DNA from: Phycisphaerae bacterium
Lineage (GTDB): Bacteria > Planctomycetota > Phycisphaerae > UBA1845
DNA: 32,123 bases
Reading direction: 5' to 3'
Assembly (NCBI GenBank): GCA_029260235.1
Contig: JAJDDP010000076.1
Span: 1 to 32,123, forward strand
Position 1 is the first letter of the stretch, and the number at the start of each line of letters is the position of its first letter. The translations under genes were made by a program, and so were the position numbers. Positions 14,059 to 24,127 of the stretch are shown here, piece by piece. Below the pieces are notes generated by a model. It saw only the letters and a list, made by a program, of their open reading frames with translations, did no database searches and was not told the origin of the DNA.

Positions 14059-14086
14059 CTAGAGAGTGGAGCCAGCGTAGTCGGAA

Positions 14087-15019
14087 TCAGGATGTCGCTT
14101 TTGCAGCGCCAGTGATCGGATGGATGTAAATCAGGCCCTTCGTCTGAGCAGCCTTCACCTTCCGATCAATCATCTCATCAAAGCCCAAGTGACCTTCTAG
14201 GACAAGCACAATATCTTCACCATCGACAAGAATCGTCTTGAGCGCCTTGCCCTTCACGAGAGTCACGACAACGTTCTCAGAAAAACCGTTGACCGAGATG
14301 AAGAATCCACGACCGTACAGTTTGCCTTCAACCTTCGCGGCTAGCTGGTACACCGGCTCGTTGCTCGCAGCCTTGTCCTGCCATTTTGCTTCGACAAGGT
14401 AATGTTCGCCGTCATACTTTATCGTCCCGTCAATCTGCTCGCCTTTTACCGTGAACGGCTCCGTGACCTCCAGCCGTGCAAGCCTGCCGAGTTCAAGCAA
14501 AATATCTTGAAGTTCGTATCCCCGGCGTTGCGGCTTGCTTTTCCCCGAGTGAAGATCAAGGAACTTCGCCTTCAATTGTGCAAGCGTTGAGTTTGGATTC
14601 TGCCTCGCTTCCTGGGCGCGTTCACGCTTCTGCCTCTGCTCTTTGATCTTCGCATCTCGAATTTCCTGGAGTTGGCGTAGGTGTGCAATGTTGTTATCAG
14701 CTCGTGCACGATCCAGTTTCTTTTTCTTGTCAAACCAGTATGAATCGAAGTGCGACCAGGTGATCAGTGCTTGCAGCATTGACCGGAATGGCCCAAGCCC
14801 TTCATCAGCTCGCGAAGTCAATTGGCCGAACATTGTATCGACCATCGTTGACCTAGACATTTCTCGTTCTTTGAAGCCTGCGATTGCTTTCAGATCGATT
14901 TGCGTGCAGCTGTGATCTGCAAAGAAGTTCAAAATATCTTGTCGCCTCCATAGAAGCGACAAGATGCAGTCCTTCATGCAGCCCTTTATATCAGATGGAA
15001 ACTGTGCCACTCTACTCAT
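14087..15019 (-). CDS. Mrr-like PD-(D/E)xK restriction endonuclease
   Basis: A 310-residue protein. Residues 1-100 are helical, 100-150 a basic coiled coil (DKKKKLDRARADNN, RQKRERAQEARQN). Residues about 165-285 form the nuclease: GYELQDILLELGRLARL with E169, GEQIDGTIKYDGEHYLVEAKW with D197, E210 and K212, then VYQLAAKVEGKLYGRGFFIS. This is the Mrr/endonuclease-like E-D-ExK arrangement. It starts 88 bases after res in the same direction and is probably the last gene of the operon. No good ribosome binding site precedes 15019; AAGGG before the ATG of MKDCILS suggests an alternative start about 14 codons in. Likely an extra cutting subunit of the neighbouring system. Confidence 0.8.
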   Translation of the reverse strand: MSRVAQFPSDIKGCMKDCILSLLWRRQDILNFFADHSCTQIDLKAIAGFKEREMSRSTMVDTMFGQLTSRADEGLGPFRSMLQALITWSHFDSYWFDKKKKLDRARADNNIAHLRQLQEIRDAKIKEQRQKRERAQEARQNPNSTLAQLKAKFLDLHSGKSKPQRRGYELQDILLELGRLARLEVTEPFTVKGEQIDGTIKYDGEHYLVEAKWQDKAASNEPVYQLAAKVEGKLYGRGFFISVNGFSENVVVTLVKGKALKTILVDGEDIVLVLEGHLGFDEMIDRKVKAAQTKGLIYIHPITGAAKATS

Positions 15020-15107
15020 CCTTCGCTCTGTGAAAAGCCTGCATCATGAAGACGCGCAGCATCTTCGCTGCATTGACGACCAATTGGGCGTGTACCCAAC
15101 GCAAGAA

Positions 15108-17780
15108 CTACTTCGGCTTCCTCGGCAGGAACGTATGCGCCGCCGCCAACCCCGCAAGCGTCTTGTTTTCTGAAATCACATCGTGCGGAATGAGGAGATA
15201 GGCCCAGGGTTTTCCGCCGTGAGCCGTCGCATGGTCGCACCACAGGGCTGCCGCGTCGGCCTTCGCAAGCACCTGCCCATCATCTATTTCGCTCTTACGC
15301 TTCGGTTCACAGAGATACTTGGTCTTCGTCGTCTCTGCAACGAAATCTGGTTCATACGACGCATCCTGTCCGTTGTGGCGATAGTCAATCCGAAAGATAC
15401 CCTTGTCGGGCTTGAGCCACTTGAGCACGTCTTCATCCGTTTCCAGGATGACTGCGAAGCGGCGTTCCGTGTCTGTATCAAATTTCTGTGCCGGGTAAAG
15501 GCATTTGCGGAACCCACCAAAAACCATGCCCCTGATCATCAGTTTCTCTTCGACCGGGGAGCGGAAGTCGCGCAGTTCCTCTCCCGGACTATGGTTGTAT
15601 GCGTTCGGCCTCAACGTCCTGAATCCCTTGCTGACGTGGGCCTCGTACTCGGCTGCACTCTCTTGGTAATGGTCCTGCATCTGGACGTGGACCAGGTTCA
15701 CTAGCGATTGCTGGTGGTATTGAAGCACGTTCAAGACTTGGTCCTCGGTTGAGATGTAGCTCTGCAAGTGCGCGACGACCTGACCTGCCAGTTTGTAGAG
15801 CAACTCCGCATGCTCATCGTAATTGATGTCGTCGAAATCGATCAGACCGCGAACAAGATAATTTTCGAGTCTCTCCTCGGGCACAATGCCGTCGCCGCTG
15901 ACGAGACGGTATCGGGCTTGGTCGTGCAAGTGCTGGACCAAGATGTCGTTCGCGACGGGCTGCAAATGAACAATGCTCACGTCAAGGTCGAAATCCTCGT
16001 AGCCGCATCGGACTTCACCCTTCGGGACGACAATAATGCGCGGAATGTCGATGGAAAGGTCGATATGCAGGTCCACAGTCTTCGCGACGACCTTGGCCAC
16101 ATCGATCTTCTCAATGATGCCTTCCAGCTCTTGTTGAGCTGGAGTCACTTCTGCCTCTACCCGTTTCACGATTTCCTCTTGGACATCCGCTGATTTCAAA
16201 TCAGATGAGCGGGCGAGTCGTTCGAAGTCTCTAATGACCCGTAGAGCGACCTTCGCCGCCTCCTGCTCTCTCGGATCCTCAAACAAGCTTGCCTGCAATT
16301 CTCCGTTGCCGTCCGGTCTTGGACTAATCCGGTTCATGATCTCCGGTTCGACGACGAGGACTTGCGTTTTCTCGTCAGGAATGTCCCTGCCAATCACCAC
16401 GCCCGTGCGAATGATCGAGTCCGGCTTGTTGGCCTCATCGATAATTTCCTGGAACTTGTCGTGGCTCACGATGGTCAGTCGATCTACAGCATCTGTGCCG
16501 GTTCGTTTTCCATAGGGAAGACGCAAGCCGCGCCCGATGGACTGCTCGACGAGCGTGCGAGAATTCGCCGCCCGTAGCGGAACGATGGTGTAGAGGTTGG
16601 TAACGTCCCAGCCTTCCTTCAACATGTTCACGTGAATGACGATCTCGGTCGGGTTGTCCGGGTCTTCTACGGAGAGCAGTTGTTCCACCGTTTCGTCTCT
16701 TTCCTCTCCGCGCTGCTTCGAGTGAACGGTTATCACGCGCCCTTTGTATCGCCCCTCAAAGAAAGCATCATCTTCCATGGTCTCGACCAGCGTATTTGCA
16801 TGTTCCACATCCGTGGCTACGACCAGCATGAAGGGCTTGATGAGCTTGACGCCATTCTGCCGTGCAAAAACGTCCAACTCGACCTTCGTGTTCTCGTGAA
16901 TACGAACACCGTCCTCTAATTTGAGTCGCTCAAGGCCCTCATCGTCATAGTTGCTGGCGTCAAAATTCTCGCGAGTAGCGACCGCCGGTTCCTTCACATA
17001 GCCATCCGTCAATGCACTGGACAGGGGATAGCTGTAGATGACATTCTGGAAAGGTTCCGACTGGTTACCGCGCTCCACCTGTGGTGTCGCGGTCAGCTCA
17101 AGCCCCAGGATGGGCTTGAGTTCATTGATCGCCCGTACCCCTGCCGTGGCTCGATAGCGGTGAGACTCGTCCATCAGCAGTACCAGATCATCGAGCTTTG
17201 AAAGGTATTCGAAGTAGCTCTCCCCGATGTATTCGCTGAGCCGCTTGATCCGGGGTGATGCTCCGCCACGAACCTCCGTATTGATTTTGGAGATGTTGAA
17301 AATGTTGACATGCACCGGGCTGGTGTCGATCAGGTATCCTGCCCTGACTCCCCGCCCACTCTCGTAGTTGTCGCCGGTGATTATTTCGGGCGGGTTCGTT
17401 GCGAAATCTGAGATGCCTTGAAAAACGTACTTCGGCGTGTTCGGAGTGAAATCGGCGAGTAGTTTGCTGTAAATCGTCAGGTTTGGCGCAAGGATGAAAA
17501 AATGCCGGATCCTTTCAACCTGATGGAGATAGCTGATGAACGCGCCCATCAGCCGGGTCTTGCCGACGCCGGTAGCCAGGGCAAAGCAAAGCGACGGGAA
17601 ATCCCGCTCGAAGTCGGTGACGGTCGAGAATTCAGACTGAATCACCTCCATCGCCTGGTTCGGGTCCGCGTCCTTTTCTAGTGGGATGATTTCGCAGATG
17701 CGGGCCAGGATTTCAAGCGACTCGCGCTGCGGCTTCCGAAGGCTCAATCGATGGCTGATGGCGTTGACGTGTAGATTCAC
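15108..17780 (-). CDS. res: Type III restriction enzyme, Res subunit (helicase-nuclease)
   Basis: An 890-residue SF2 helicase with a C-terminal nuclease, the length and order of Res. Motif I ATGVGKT at 69-75, motif II DESH at 204-207, motif III LTATP at about 229-233, and motif VI QSIGRGLRLPYGKR at about 440-455. C-terminal PD-(D/E)xK: PD at 811-812 and EPK at 825-827. All key residues are intact. Res needs Mod for site recognition and cleaves after ATP-driven sliding between head-to-head sites. The ATG overlaps the mod stop by four bases. Some motifs (DESH in place of DEAH/DEPH) place it in the broad DEAD/Res family, but the neighbouring mod supports the type III call. Confidence 0.92.
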   Translation of the reverse strand: MNLHVNAISHRLSLRKPQRESLEILARICEIIPLEKDADPNQAMEVIQSEFSTVTDFERDFPSLCFALATGVGKTRLMGAFISYLHQVERIRHFFILAPNLTIYSKLLADFTPNTPKYVFQGISDFATNPPEIITGDNYESGRGVRAGYLIDTSPVHVNIFNISKINTEVRGGASPRIKRLSEYIGESYFEYLSKLDDLVLLMDESHRYRATAGVRAINELKPILGLELTATPQVERGNQSEPFQNVIYSYPLSSALTDGYVKEPAVATRENFDASNYDDEGLERLKLEDGVRIHENTKVELDVFARQNGVKLIKPFMLVVATDVEHANTLVETMEDDAFFEGRYKGRVITVHSKQRGEERDETVEQLLSVEDPDNPTEIVIHVNMLKEGWDVTNLYTIVPLRAANSRTLVEQSIGRGLRLPYGKRTGTDAVDRLTIVSHDKFQEIIDEANKPDSIIRTGVVIGRDIPDEKTQVLVVEPEIMNRISPRPDGNGELQASLFEDPREQEAAKVALRVIRDFERLARSSDLKSADVQEEIVKRVEAEVTPAQQELEGIIEKIDVAKVVAKTVDLHIDLSIDIPRIIVVPKGEVRCGYEDFDLDVSIVHLQPVANDILVQHLHDQARYRLVSGDGIVPEERLENYLVRGLIDFDDINYDEHAELLYKLAGQVVAHLQSYISTEDQVLNVLQYHQQSLVNLVHVQMQDHYQESAAEYEAHVSKGFRTLRPNAYNHSPGEELRDFRSPVEEKLMIRGMVFGGFRKCLYPAQKFDTDTERRFAVILETDEDVLKWLKPDKGIFRIDYRHNGQDASYEPDFVAETTKTKYLCEPKRKSEIDDGQVLAKADAAALWCDHATAHGGKPWAYLLIPHDVISENKTLAGLAAAHTFLPRKPK

Positions 17781-19564
17781 TTGTCAGCCTCCATACTGAA
17801 GAGGGTCGGCCCCGCATCTCGACTTTGCCGTCTGCGCCGCCTGCCCTCAGGCTCGGCGTCTTGCTCCGGCGCAACCTCCTCGACGAGGGCGGCGGGGAGA
17901 TCTTTGATCTCCAGGCTGTAGTCATCTCTGCCCCACTCGCACTTGCTGAGCACGGCCTTGGGGATTTTCTTGAGGGTCAGATTGGGGAACTTGTCAAACT
18001 TCACACGAAACGCGCCGCAGTAGATTAGCAGGGATCGGTTCTCGCCCACTTCGTCGCTGATCTTGGCGAGCTGATCGGCTGTCAGCGTCTGAGTCGTGCC
18101 GTAGATGAAGTCCGTTTCCGTCGAGTGTCCGTGCTGCCAGAAGACCGTATCGCTGGGCGCGTAGGTGAAGCCCTCCAGCTTGCAGATGGCCTCGGCCAGC
18201 ATCGGGCCGTTGAATCTCTTGTTGATGACCGGGTTACCGAACTCATCCTTGCTCAGCAGTGATGGTCCGACCCGGAAGTAGCGGAAGCCCCCACCGCCCA
18301 ACCACGCAACAGCCTTCGTGATTCCGCTATCATCTTCTCCGGAAACAACACGTCGCAGCCGTGGTGCAATATGTGTGTCGCAATGATCGCCCAACTCAAC
18401 CATGAGCCATCGTCGTCCCATCTTATGAGCGACGGCACCAGCGGTTCCTGATCCTGCAAATGAGTCAAGAATCCAATCACCGGGTGATGTAGAGAGTTCG
18501 ATTATGCGTTTAAGGAGGAGTTCGGGTTTCTTGCCATTGGGAAATTTCACTCCACCTTCCTGATGTATGTTGTTTGAGAGTAGGTCGTCCCAAATCGTTG
18601 AGAGGAACTGCCCTGTGACCCTCTCTCCATCAATCGTTCGGACTTTGGCCGAGTAAAACAGAATCTGTTTTCCATTCAGGAAGTAGCGATCATCCTTGTC
18701 GGCTCGTACTTCACAGTAAACGGTTTCGGGATTGTCAATTGACTTCTGGAGAAGACGACGTGCCTCTTCACTCACATCCTTCGGCCGGACGCGGCCAGGC
18801 TGAACTACTCTTTCAGCGTTGTCGAGAACGTATCGCTCCATCTCTCCATCCAGGTCATCACCAAAGTGCCGCTTCAAGTCCGATGCGGCAATCCCGATGC
18901 TCTTCGCAAAGGCACTACGCAACGTTTGGAATTTCCACTTGTCGTACCCCGCTCCATAGTTGGCAATGAACGTGTTGTACCGCGTATCCCGTGGTATCTT
19001 GGAAAGGACTCTGTTCGGTTTCCAGAAGGTCTTGTTTTTCGCATAGTAGAGAACAAAATTCGATGTGGTAACAATCCCGGGATTGATAGCTTTCGGTCCG
19101 GAAACGGAACTTTGCTTGAATGTTAGGACGCTGATTCTATTGCGACGCTGGAACAGCTCGTCGGCCACCGCGATCAAATAGCCAAGTTCGTTGTCGTCGA
19201 TGTGAATGAACAGGGAACCATCGTCAGCCAATAAGCGATGGATAATTGTGAGTCGATCCCGCATCATTGACAGCCATGAGGAATGTTCCAGCCCATCCGG
19301 ATAATGCTCCATGTCTTGTTGAGTGTTGAACGGCGGATCGATGTAGATGCACTTGATCTTGCCCGCGAACTCTTGCTCGAGCGCCTTGAGGGCTAGAAGG
19401 TTGTCGCCGAAGATCAAGCGATTATCGAAGACATCATTTTCGCCGACGCGATGCGACGCATGGTAGGATTTCTCCGGCTCTTCAATCAGAACCCGCGGCT
19501 CCAACCGAGGCCGGTTCTCCTTCCCGATCCATGTCAACTCAAGTTTCGTTTTCTGCTTGGCCAT
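17777..19564 (-). CDS. mod: Type III restriction-modification methyltransferase, Mod subunit
   Basis: A 595-residue beta-class adenine-N6 methyltransferase. IFGDNLLALKAL precedes the catalytic IDPPFN at 75-80; the target-recognition region is about 140-330; the SAM motif LDSFAGSGTAG is at 366-376, so catalytic motif IV precedes motif I as in Mod. FWQHGHSTETDF in the C-terminal region is common in Mod proteins. The tail (about 570-595) is Arg-rich and low complexity. It methylates one strand of an asymmetric site and gives Res its specificity. The start is one base after the preceding gene's stop, and its end overlaps res by four bases. Confidence 0.93.
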   Translation of the reverse strand: MAKQKTKLELTWIGKENRPRLEPRVLIEEPEKSYHASHRVGENDVFDNRLIFGDNLLALKALEQEFAGKIKCIYIDPPFNTQQDMEHYPDGLEHSSWLSMMRDRLTIIHRLLADDGSLFIHIDDNELGYLIAVADELFQRRNRISVLTFKQSSVSGPKAINPGIVTTSNFVLYYAKNKTFWKPNRVLSKIPRDTRYNTFIANYGAGYDKWKFQTLRSAFAKSIGIAASDLKRHFGDDLDGEMERYVLDNAERVVQPGRVRPKDVSEEARRLLQKSIDNPETVYCEVRADKDDRYFLNGKQILFYSAKVRTIDGERVTGQFLSTIWDDLLSNNIHQEGGVKFPNGKKPELLLKRIIELSTSPGDWILDSFAGSGTAGAVAHKMGRRWLMVELGDHCDTHIAPRLRRVVSGEDDSGITKAVAWLGGGGFRYFRVGPSLLSKDEFGNPVINKRFNGPMLAEAICKLEGFTYAPSDTVFWQHGHSTETDFIYGTTQTLTADQLAKISDEVGENRSLLIYCGAFRVKFDKFPNLTLKKIPKAVLSKCEWGRDDYSLEIKDLPAALVEEVAPEQDAEPEGRRRRRQSRDAGPTLFSMEADK

Positions 19565-19565
19565 G

Positions 19566-21278
19566 TCAGCTCTTTCGAGGATACGGTTTGATCCTGGTCA
19601 ATGCCACGTTGTATCCGAGGGCCCTGATTCCCTGCACCCGGAAGAGTAGGTCAATTTTCGCAAACAGCGTGAGCGTACCTGTCAACACATCGCCGACTCT
19701 TGCTGCGCTCGCCTTCTTTGGAGCGTGCGCCGATGAATCATCGAAGATTGCATACACGACGCTGAAGCTCCGTCTGGGCTTGTCTTTCAGTGCCGCGAGT
19801 GCCCGCTTGTCCTTCTTGCTGAGACTGCTGCCGCGGTCGATCTTTGCAGCGTGTACGTTGTCTCGGAACTCGTCACTCTCTGAATAGAGCTGAGCGGACA
19901 CATACCCTTGGGCGAACAGGGCACGCAACTCCGCGCCGGAAGCTTTCTTCACATGAATCATGTATATGTTCTTAGTGTCTGTTGAGTCCAACAGATCGCA
20001 GAATTCAACGGGGCCGCGTTCCTGTTTGACCCTAACAAGATGACGATCCAAGACTACGAGCCCTTTGCCAGCGTGCTTGTTGTTGTACGAGTCTTCATCT
20101 TCGTTGGCGGCCCATGCCCGAAGCCCGAACTCGCCCGGAGGTTGGTACAGCACTTCGTCCAACTCCGCGTTGATCTTCTTGATGAAGTCCTCGTTTGCCT
20201 TGTACCATAATCCGTTGCTGATGAAATATGCTTCGTTGTCGAGAACAACGTCCCCACAGATATACTGGAGAAGGGGCTTTGGTCTACTTGTGGAATCGTC
20301 GTCGAAGGTGAGCCGCAGCTTGAAACTCTTGACTACGTCAAAGCGCGAAACACTTGTCGGTTCGGCCTCGGCGATGACCTCAGCCATCTTTGCGAACACA
20401 TCCTGGTAAGTCGGCCAGCGGCTTGTGTCGCGCTTGTAGCTGACCGAGTATTCCACAACACGATCCGGGAGGTAACCGACGCTTATGTTGTCGAGAAAAA
20501 GATCTGGACTATCTGTTTCCGCGCCATCCTCTTGAAACTTGGCGATCTCGTCAACTAGCGCTTTGTTCAGTCTGTCAATCAAGCCTGCGCTGTGTTTTGG
20601 ATTGATATGCTCCAGTTCGGGAAAGGCCAAGCCCTTTTTCTTGCTCCGCCAGAGTTGGTCAACTTCTTTCACGAACGTCAAGATACCTGAGAAGTCCTTT
20701 GCACCGTTAGCAGCTAGCGAGTCACCGGCCCTGATGCTCGCGCCAATCGCAGCGTATTTTGGGTTATCTTTCTGAAAAGACGCACGGAGATTGGTCAGGA
20801 CACGATGAAGATTGTCTATATCGCCTTGGGGGTTATAGATTCCGCGGAAGACCCTATCAAGACTGTTCACTATGCCACTCGCATCCTTCTGTACGAGCCC
20901 CTTTAGATTGGCTATCCCAATGATCTTCTTGGCCAAGGTGATCCCGAAACGTGGTTCGATGTCGAAGCCGTCAAGAAGTGCGTGGTAGCCGAGACCTCCG
21001 GTACAGGCGTATGTTGCGCCCGATGTGTTGACCAGAAGCACGAAGCCGGACTGCTTAGCCTTTGGAGTCTTCTTGGTGACACCCTTGAATGCTGCATACC
21101 AATTAGGAGTGTAGGCTCCAAACTGACTAAACCAGAGTGTGTATTCGAAGCCTGTCGTCGCCTCGGTATCACTGGCGACCATCTCGTAGTCCGGGACAGA
21201 TGCGCTTACTAGATCCTGTTTCTTCGCTAGTCGATAGACTGTAATTCTGCTAGTCGTGTCGTTCTTCTCGGCCATCAT
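19566..21278 (-). CDS. TIGR04141 / DUF6119-family sporadically distributed protein
   Basis: A protein of about 570 residues. The ITVYRLAKK start, the FAKMAEVIAEAEPTSVSRFDVV-like middle and the C-terminal SFSVVYAIFDDSS, LTLFAKIDLLFRVQGIRALGYNVALTRI pattern fit the TIGR04141 family (sporadically distributed, DUF6119). The family has no established activity and is usually found in restriction or defence clusters. The ATG at 21278 overlaps the helicase stop as ATGA, with GGAAGG just upstream, so I prefer it to the in-frame TTG at 21290. The C-terminal part could be nuclease-like, but I see no certain catalytic set. Tight coupling to the SNF2 helicase and Mod suggests a structural or regulatory subunit of the system. 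Confidence 0.8.
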   Translation of the reverse strand: MMAEKNDTTSRITVYRLAKKQDLVSASVPDYEMVASDTEATTGFEYTLWFSQFGAYTPNWYAAFKGVTKKTPKAKQSGFVLLVNTSGATYACTGGLGYHALLDGFDIEPRFGITLAKKIIGIANLKGLVQKDASGIVNSLDRVFRGIYNPQGDIDNLHRVLTNLRASFQKDNPKYAAIGASIRAGDSLAANGAKDFSGILTFVKEVDQLWRSKKKGLAFPELEHINPKHSAGLIDRLNKALVDEIAKFQEDGAETDSPDLFLDNISVGYLPDRVVEYSVSYKRDTSRWPTYQDVFAKMAEVIAEAEPTSVSRFDVVKSFKLRLTFDDDSTSRPKPLLQYICGDVVLDNEAYFISNGLWYKANEDFIKKINAELDEVLYQPPGEFGLRAWAANEDEDSYNNKHAGKGLVVLDRHLVRVKQERGPVEFCDLLDSTDTKNIYMIHVKKASGAELRALFAQGYVSAQLYSESDEFRDNVHAAKIDRGSSLSKKDKRALAALKDKPRRSFSVVYAIFDDSSAHAPKKASAARVGDVLTGTLTLFAKIDLLFRVQGIRALGYNVALTRIKPYPRKS

Positions 21279-24127
21279 GTCACCTTCCAACGCACAACAA
21301 ACAATTGTTGGACCGCCTGCCGCTGCCTTAGTTGTTTTTCGATCTTTCCGATCAGCTCTTCACGCTGAGAGTCAATCGCATCTTGCGCGTCAAACAGTTC
21401 ACGGCGCTTCCTGCTGCGGCGGCGTTCGATGTCGCGGAGTTGCTTCTGATAAGCAAGTTTGTCCTCCAATGATTGGGCAAGTGCGGCCGTTCGGCGCAGT
21501 TCGCGGATCTGCTTATCCAGTTCCTTGATCTCGTGTTCCAGTGACAGCTTGAGATCCTCACTCCAACGGTCGAGTTTGAGAACCTCTTCGTCGAATAGCT
21601 GACCGTTTCGCGTGTCGATCTCGCCGAGACGGGCAGCCACTTCAGCTTCGCGCAGATCGTCCAAGCCGGATGCTTCGACAACTCTCGCATCGACTTTGGC
21701 GTGGAGGGATAGAAGCTTGCGACAGATATCCTCATCCAACGGCTGCTTACCATCGGTTCTTGCAGCGAAGATCAGGAACTCATCAACTTCGACAGCCGAG
21801 ACAACGAGTTTTGAGACTTCAAGCCAGCCAGACTGGCCAACGAGTGCCTCCAGGACGCTGATCTTCGACGGGTGGTTCGTGTAATCAAACGTCATCTCCA
21901 CAACAGGCAAAGTACGGCCGATGGCTCGTTCTATCATGCGACTTGCGAGTGGATGGTCTGGACGATAGAAGTGCTCGTCGGCTGAATCAGCCGCCTTCCA
22001 GTCGAGGTTGTACCAACCTTGCGGGGCTTCAGTCCCGGAGTATTGAAAGCGAGGCATCACCTCATCAAAGCGAGCGTGGCTGGCGAGTTCGAAGCGCGTC
22101 AACTCCAGCAACCATTTTTCTCGTTGGGACAAGAACTCGACGGTTTTCTCTTGGCTCACTTTGAGGCGGGATCGAACGTCTTCGTCGAAATGCTCCAAGA
22201 GTGCTTGCCGAGTCGCGTCGAGCCTGGCCTGGATCTTGGCATCAAGTTCCTCCTGAAGCGCGTCGAAGGCAGCTCGAATGTCATCACTGGTACGACAAGT
22301 TTGGTACACCTCGGCGATTCGACGCTCGATGTCTACGCCGGACTCAAGTGCTCCGAGCACTTCGTCGGATGCACCAAAAACGCCGTCGAACAACCTGAAC
22401 TTCTCGCTGAGTAGCTCATAGACCCGCTTGTCAGCCTCATTACGGAGATTCAGAAAGTTGACCACGACCACATCATGCTTCTGCCCGTACCGGTGGCATC
22501 GCCCAATACGCTGCTCTATGCGCTGGGGATTCCAAGGAAGATCGAAGTTGACCACGAGCGAGCAGAACTGGAGATTGACACCCTCGGCGGCTGCTTCGGT
22601 TGCGACGAGAATCGTAGCGTCATCGCGGAAGTGCTCAACGATAGCAGCCTTCATGTCGATGGCCCGGGAACCCGCAACTCGGTCAGTTCCGTTGTGCTTG
22701 GCGATCCACCGTTCGTAGATCTCGGCATGGTGCGGCTGGTTGTTCGTCCCATTGATCGTGGCGACCTCGCCCTCATATCCGTTTTTGCTCAACAGGTCGT
22801 AGAGATATAGCTGTGTCTGGCGGGACTCGGTGAAAATGACGGTCTTGCGAGCAGCGCCAAGCTCTTCAGCCTTGGCAAAGGCCGTTTGAAGTGCAGACAA
22901 GAGCTTGTCGCCCTTTGCGTTGTGGCCAATCTTCGCAGCCAACTCTGCGTATCGACGCAGGTCATCTAGCTCACCCTTGAGCTGTTCGGGATCGATTTTC
23001 TCTTCGGAGTCGTCCTCGGCATCTTCGCCGTACTCGTCCGCCAGCTCGTCGATTCCCTCGATATCCTCATCATCGAAGAGATCGAGTTCGTCGCAAAGAT
23101 TCTCCAATCGATCTGCAAGACGCCGGAGGGTGCGGGCGATAGCAAACGTGGATGACGCCAGTAATTTCCGCAGCACCATCGTGATGAGCTGGCGTTGGCT
23201 AGCCGGGAGGGCGTAAAGCACGTCGCGCTGAAGATACGTCGTGATTTCATCGTAGAGAGCCTGCTCCTCATCGGTAGGCAGGAACTCCTGAGTGATTGCG
23301 ACTCGGTTGGTGAACGGAATGTATTCGGTGACCTGTTTGCGGAGTGCCCGCGTGCAGACGGGTGCAATCCGCTTTTTCAATTCCAGGTTCCGGCTGACTT
23401 CGTCGGGGTTGTTGATGAACTGCTCCCGGAAGGACGCGACATCACCAAAAACGTGCGGATCGATCACGCTGACGAGGCTGAATAGCTCAAGCAGTGAGTT
23501 TTGCAGAGGCGTGGCCGTCAGCAACAACTTCGGAGCCTTGCCAACGGAGTCGATGATGCGGTGGGCCATCGACTTGCGGGCCGCAGGATTGTTTCTTAGT
23601 CGCGTCCGAGAGCGGTGGACGTTTCGCAGACGATGAGCTTCGTCGATGATTACGACATCCCACGGAATAAGCGAGACTTCGGCTGTCCTTGCAGCAGCAA
23701 AGTTGTACGAGCAGATGATCGCCTTGTCTTTCTGATCAAACGGGTTGGCGACACCATCCTTCTTGAGACGATTGAATACACGTGAATCCAAGACATCAGA
23801 AGGCAAGAAGAACTTCTCACTTAGCTCTTGCTGCCACTGTTTTCGCAGGATCGCTGGGACAACGATGAGGATTCGCCGACGGCGTTCTGCCCACCGTTGC
23901 GACAATACAATTCCAGCCTCGATGGTCTTGCCCAAGCCGACCTCATCTGCCAGGACAGCGCCGTTTGTGAACGGAGACCGAAGTGCAAAGAGTGCTGCAT
24001 CAATCTGATGTGGATTCAAATCGACGCGAGCGTTTGCGATAGACCTCGACAACGCAGCTATCTCGCCCCCAGACCCTCGAAGGGTAAGAGCATGTGCCCA
24101 GTATTGCGCGTGATATTGAGTGCTCAC
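21275..24127 (-). CDS. SNF2/RapA-like DNA translocase
   Basis: A 950-residue SF2 helicase of the Snf2/RapA group. Walker A DEVGLGKTIEAG at 61-72, DEAH at 162-165, LTATPLQNS motif III, then a long acidic insertion around 345-400 (LFDDEDIEGIDELADEYGED), the second RecA lobe with VIFTESRQTQ, ATEAAAEGVNLQ and motif VI RIEQRIGRCHRYGQ. The last 150 residues are coiled coil (EHEIKELDKQIRELRRT) and basic. The start is a GTG overlapping the small upstream frame as GTGA. Such proteins remodel protein-DNA complexes using ATP. Placement at the head of a type III RM operon resembles the SNF2 helicases of multi-gene defence systems; no phospholipase-D or DUF1998 partner is present, so it is not DISARM. Confidence 0.9.
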   Translation of the reverse strand: MSTQYHAQYWAHALTLRGSGGEIAALSRSIANARVDLNPHQIDAALFALRSPFTNGAVLADEVGLGKTIEAGIVLSQRWAERRRRILIVVPAILRKQWQQELSEKFFLPSDVLDSRVFNRLKKDGVANPFDQKDKAIICSYNFAAARTAEVSLIPWDVVIIDEAHRLRNVHRSRTRLRNNPAARKSMAHRIIDSVGKAPKLLLTATPLQNSLLELFSLVSVIDPHVFGDVASFREQFINNPDEVSRNLELKKRIAPVCTRALRKQVTEYIPFTNRVAITQEFLPTDEEQALYDEITTYLQRDVLYALPASQRQLITMVLRKLLASSTFAIARTLRRLADRLENLCDELDLFDDEDIEGIDELADEYGEDAEDDSEEKIDPEQLKGELDDLRRYAELAAKIGHNAKGDKLLSALQTAFAKAEELGAARKTVIFTESRQTQLYLYDLLSKNGYEGEVATINGTNNQPHHAEIYERWIAKHNGTDRVAGSRAIDMKAAIVEHFRDDATILVATEAAAEGVNLQFCSLVVNFDLPWNPQRIEQRIGRCHRYGQKHDVVVVNFLNLRNEADKRVYELLSEKFRLFDGVFGASDEVLGALESGVDIERRIAEVYQTCRTSDDIRAAFDALQEELDAKIQARLDATRQALLEHFDEDVRSRLKVSQEKTVEFLSQREKWLLELTRFELASHARFDEVMPRFQYSGTEAPQGWYNLDWKAADSADEHFYRPDHPLASRMIERAIGRTLPVVEMTFDYTNHPSKISVLEALVGQSGWLEVSKLVVSAVEVDEFLIFAARTDGKQPLDEDICRKLLSLHAKVDARVVEASGLDDLREAEVAARLGEIDTRNGQLFDEEVLKLDRWSEDLKLSLEHEIKELDKQIRELRRTAALAQSLEDKLAYQKQLRDIERRRSRKRRELFDAQDAIDSQREELIGKIEKQLRQRQAVQQLFVVRWKVT

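Noticed and set aside
21275..24127. Assignment of the SNF2 operon to DISARM (drmD)
   Set aside because: No DrmA, DrmB (DUF1998) or DrmC (phospholipase D-like) gene; the methyltransferase is a type III Mod followed by Res.
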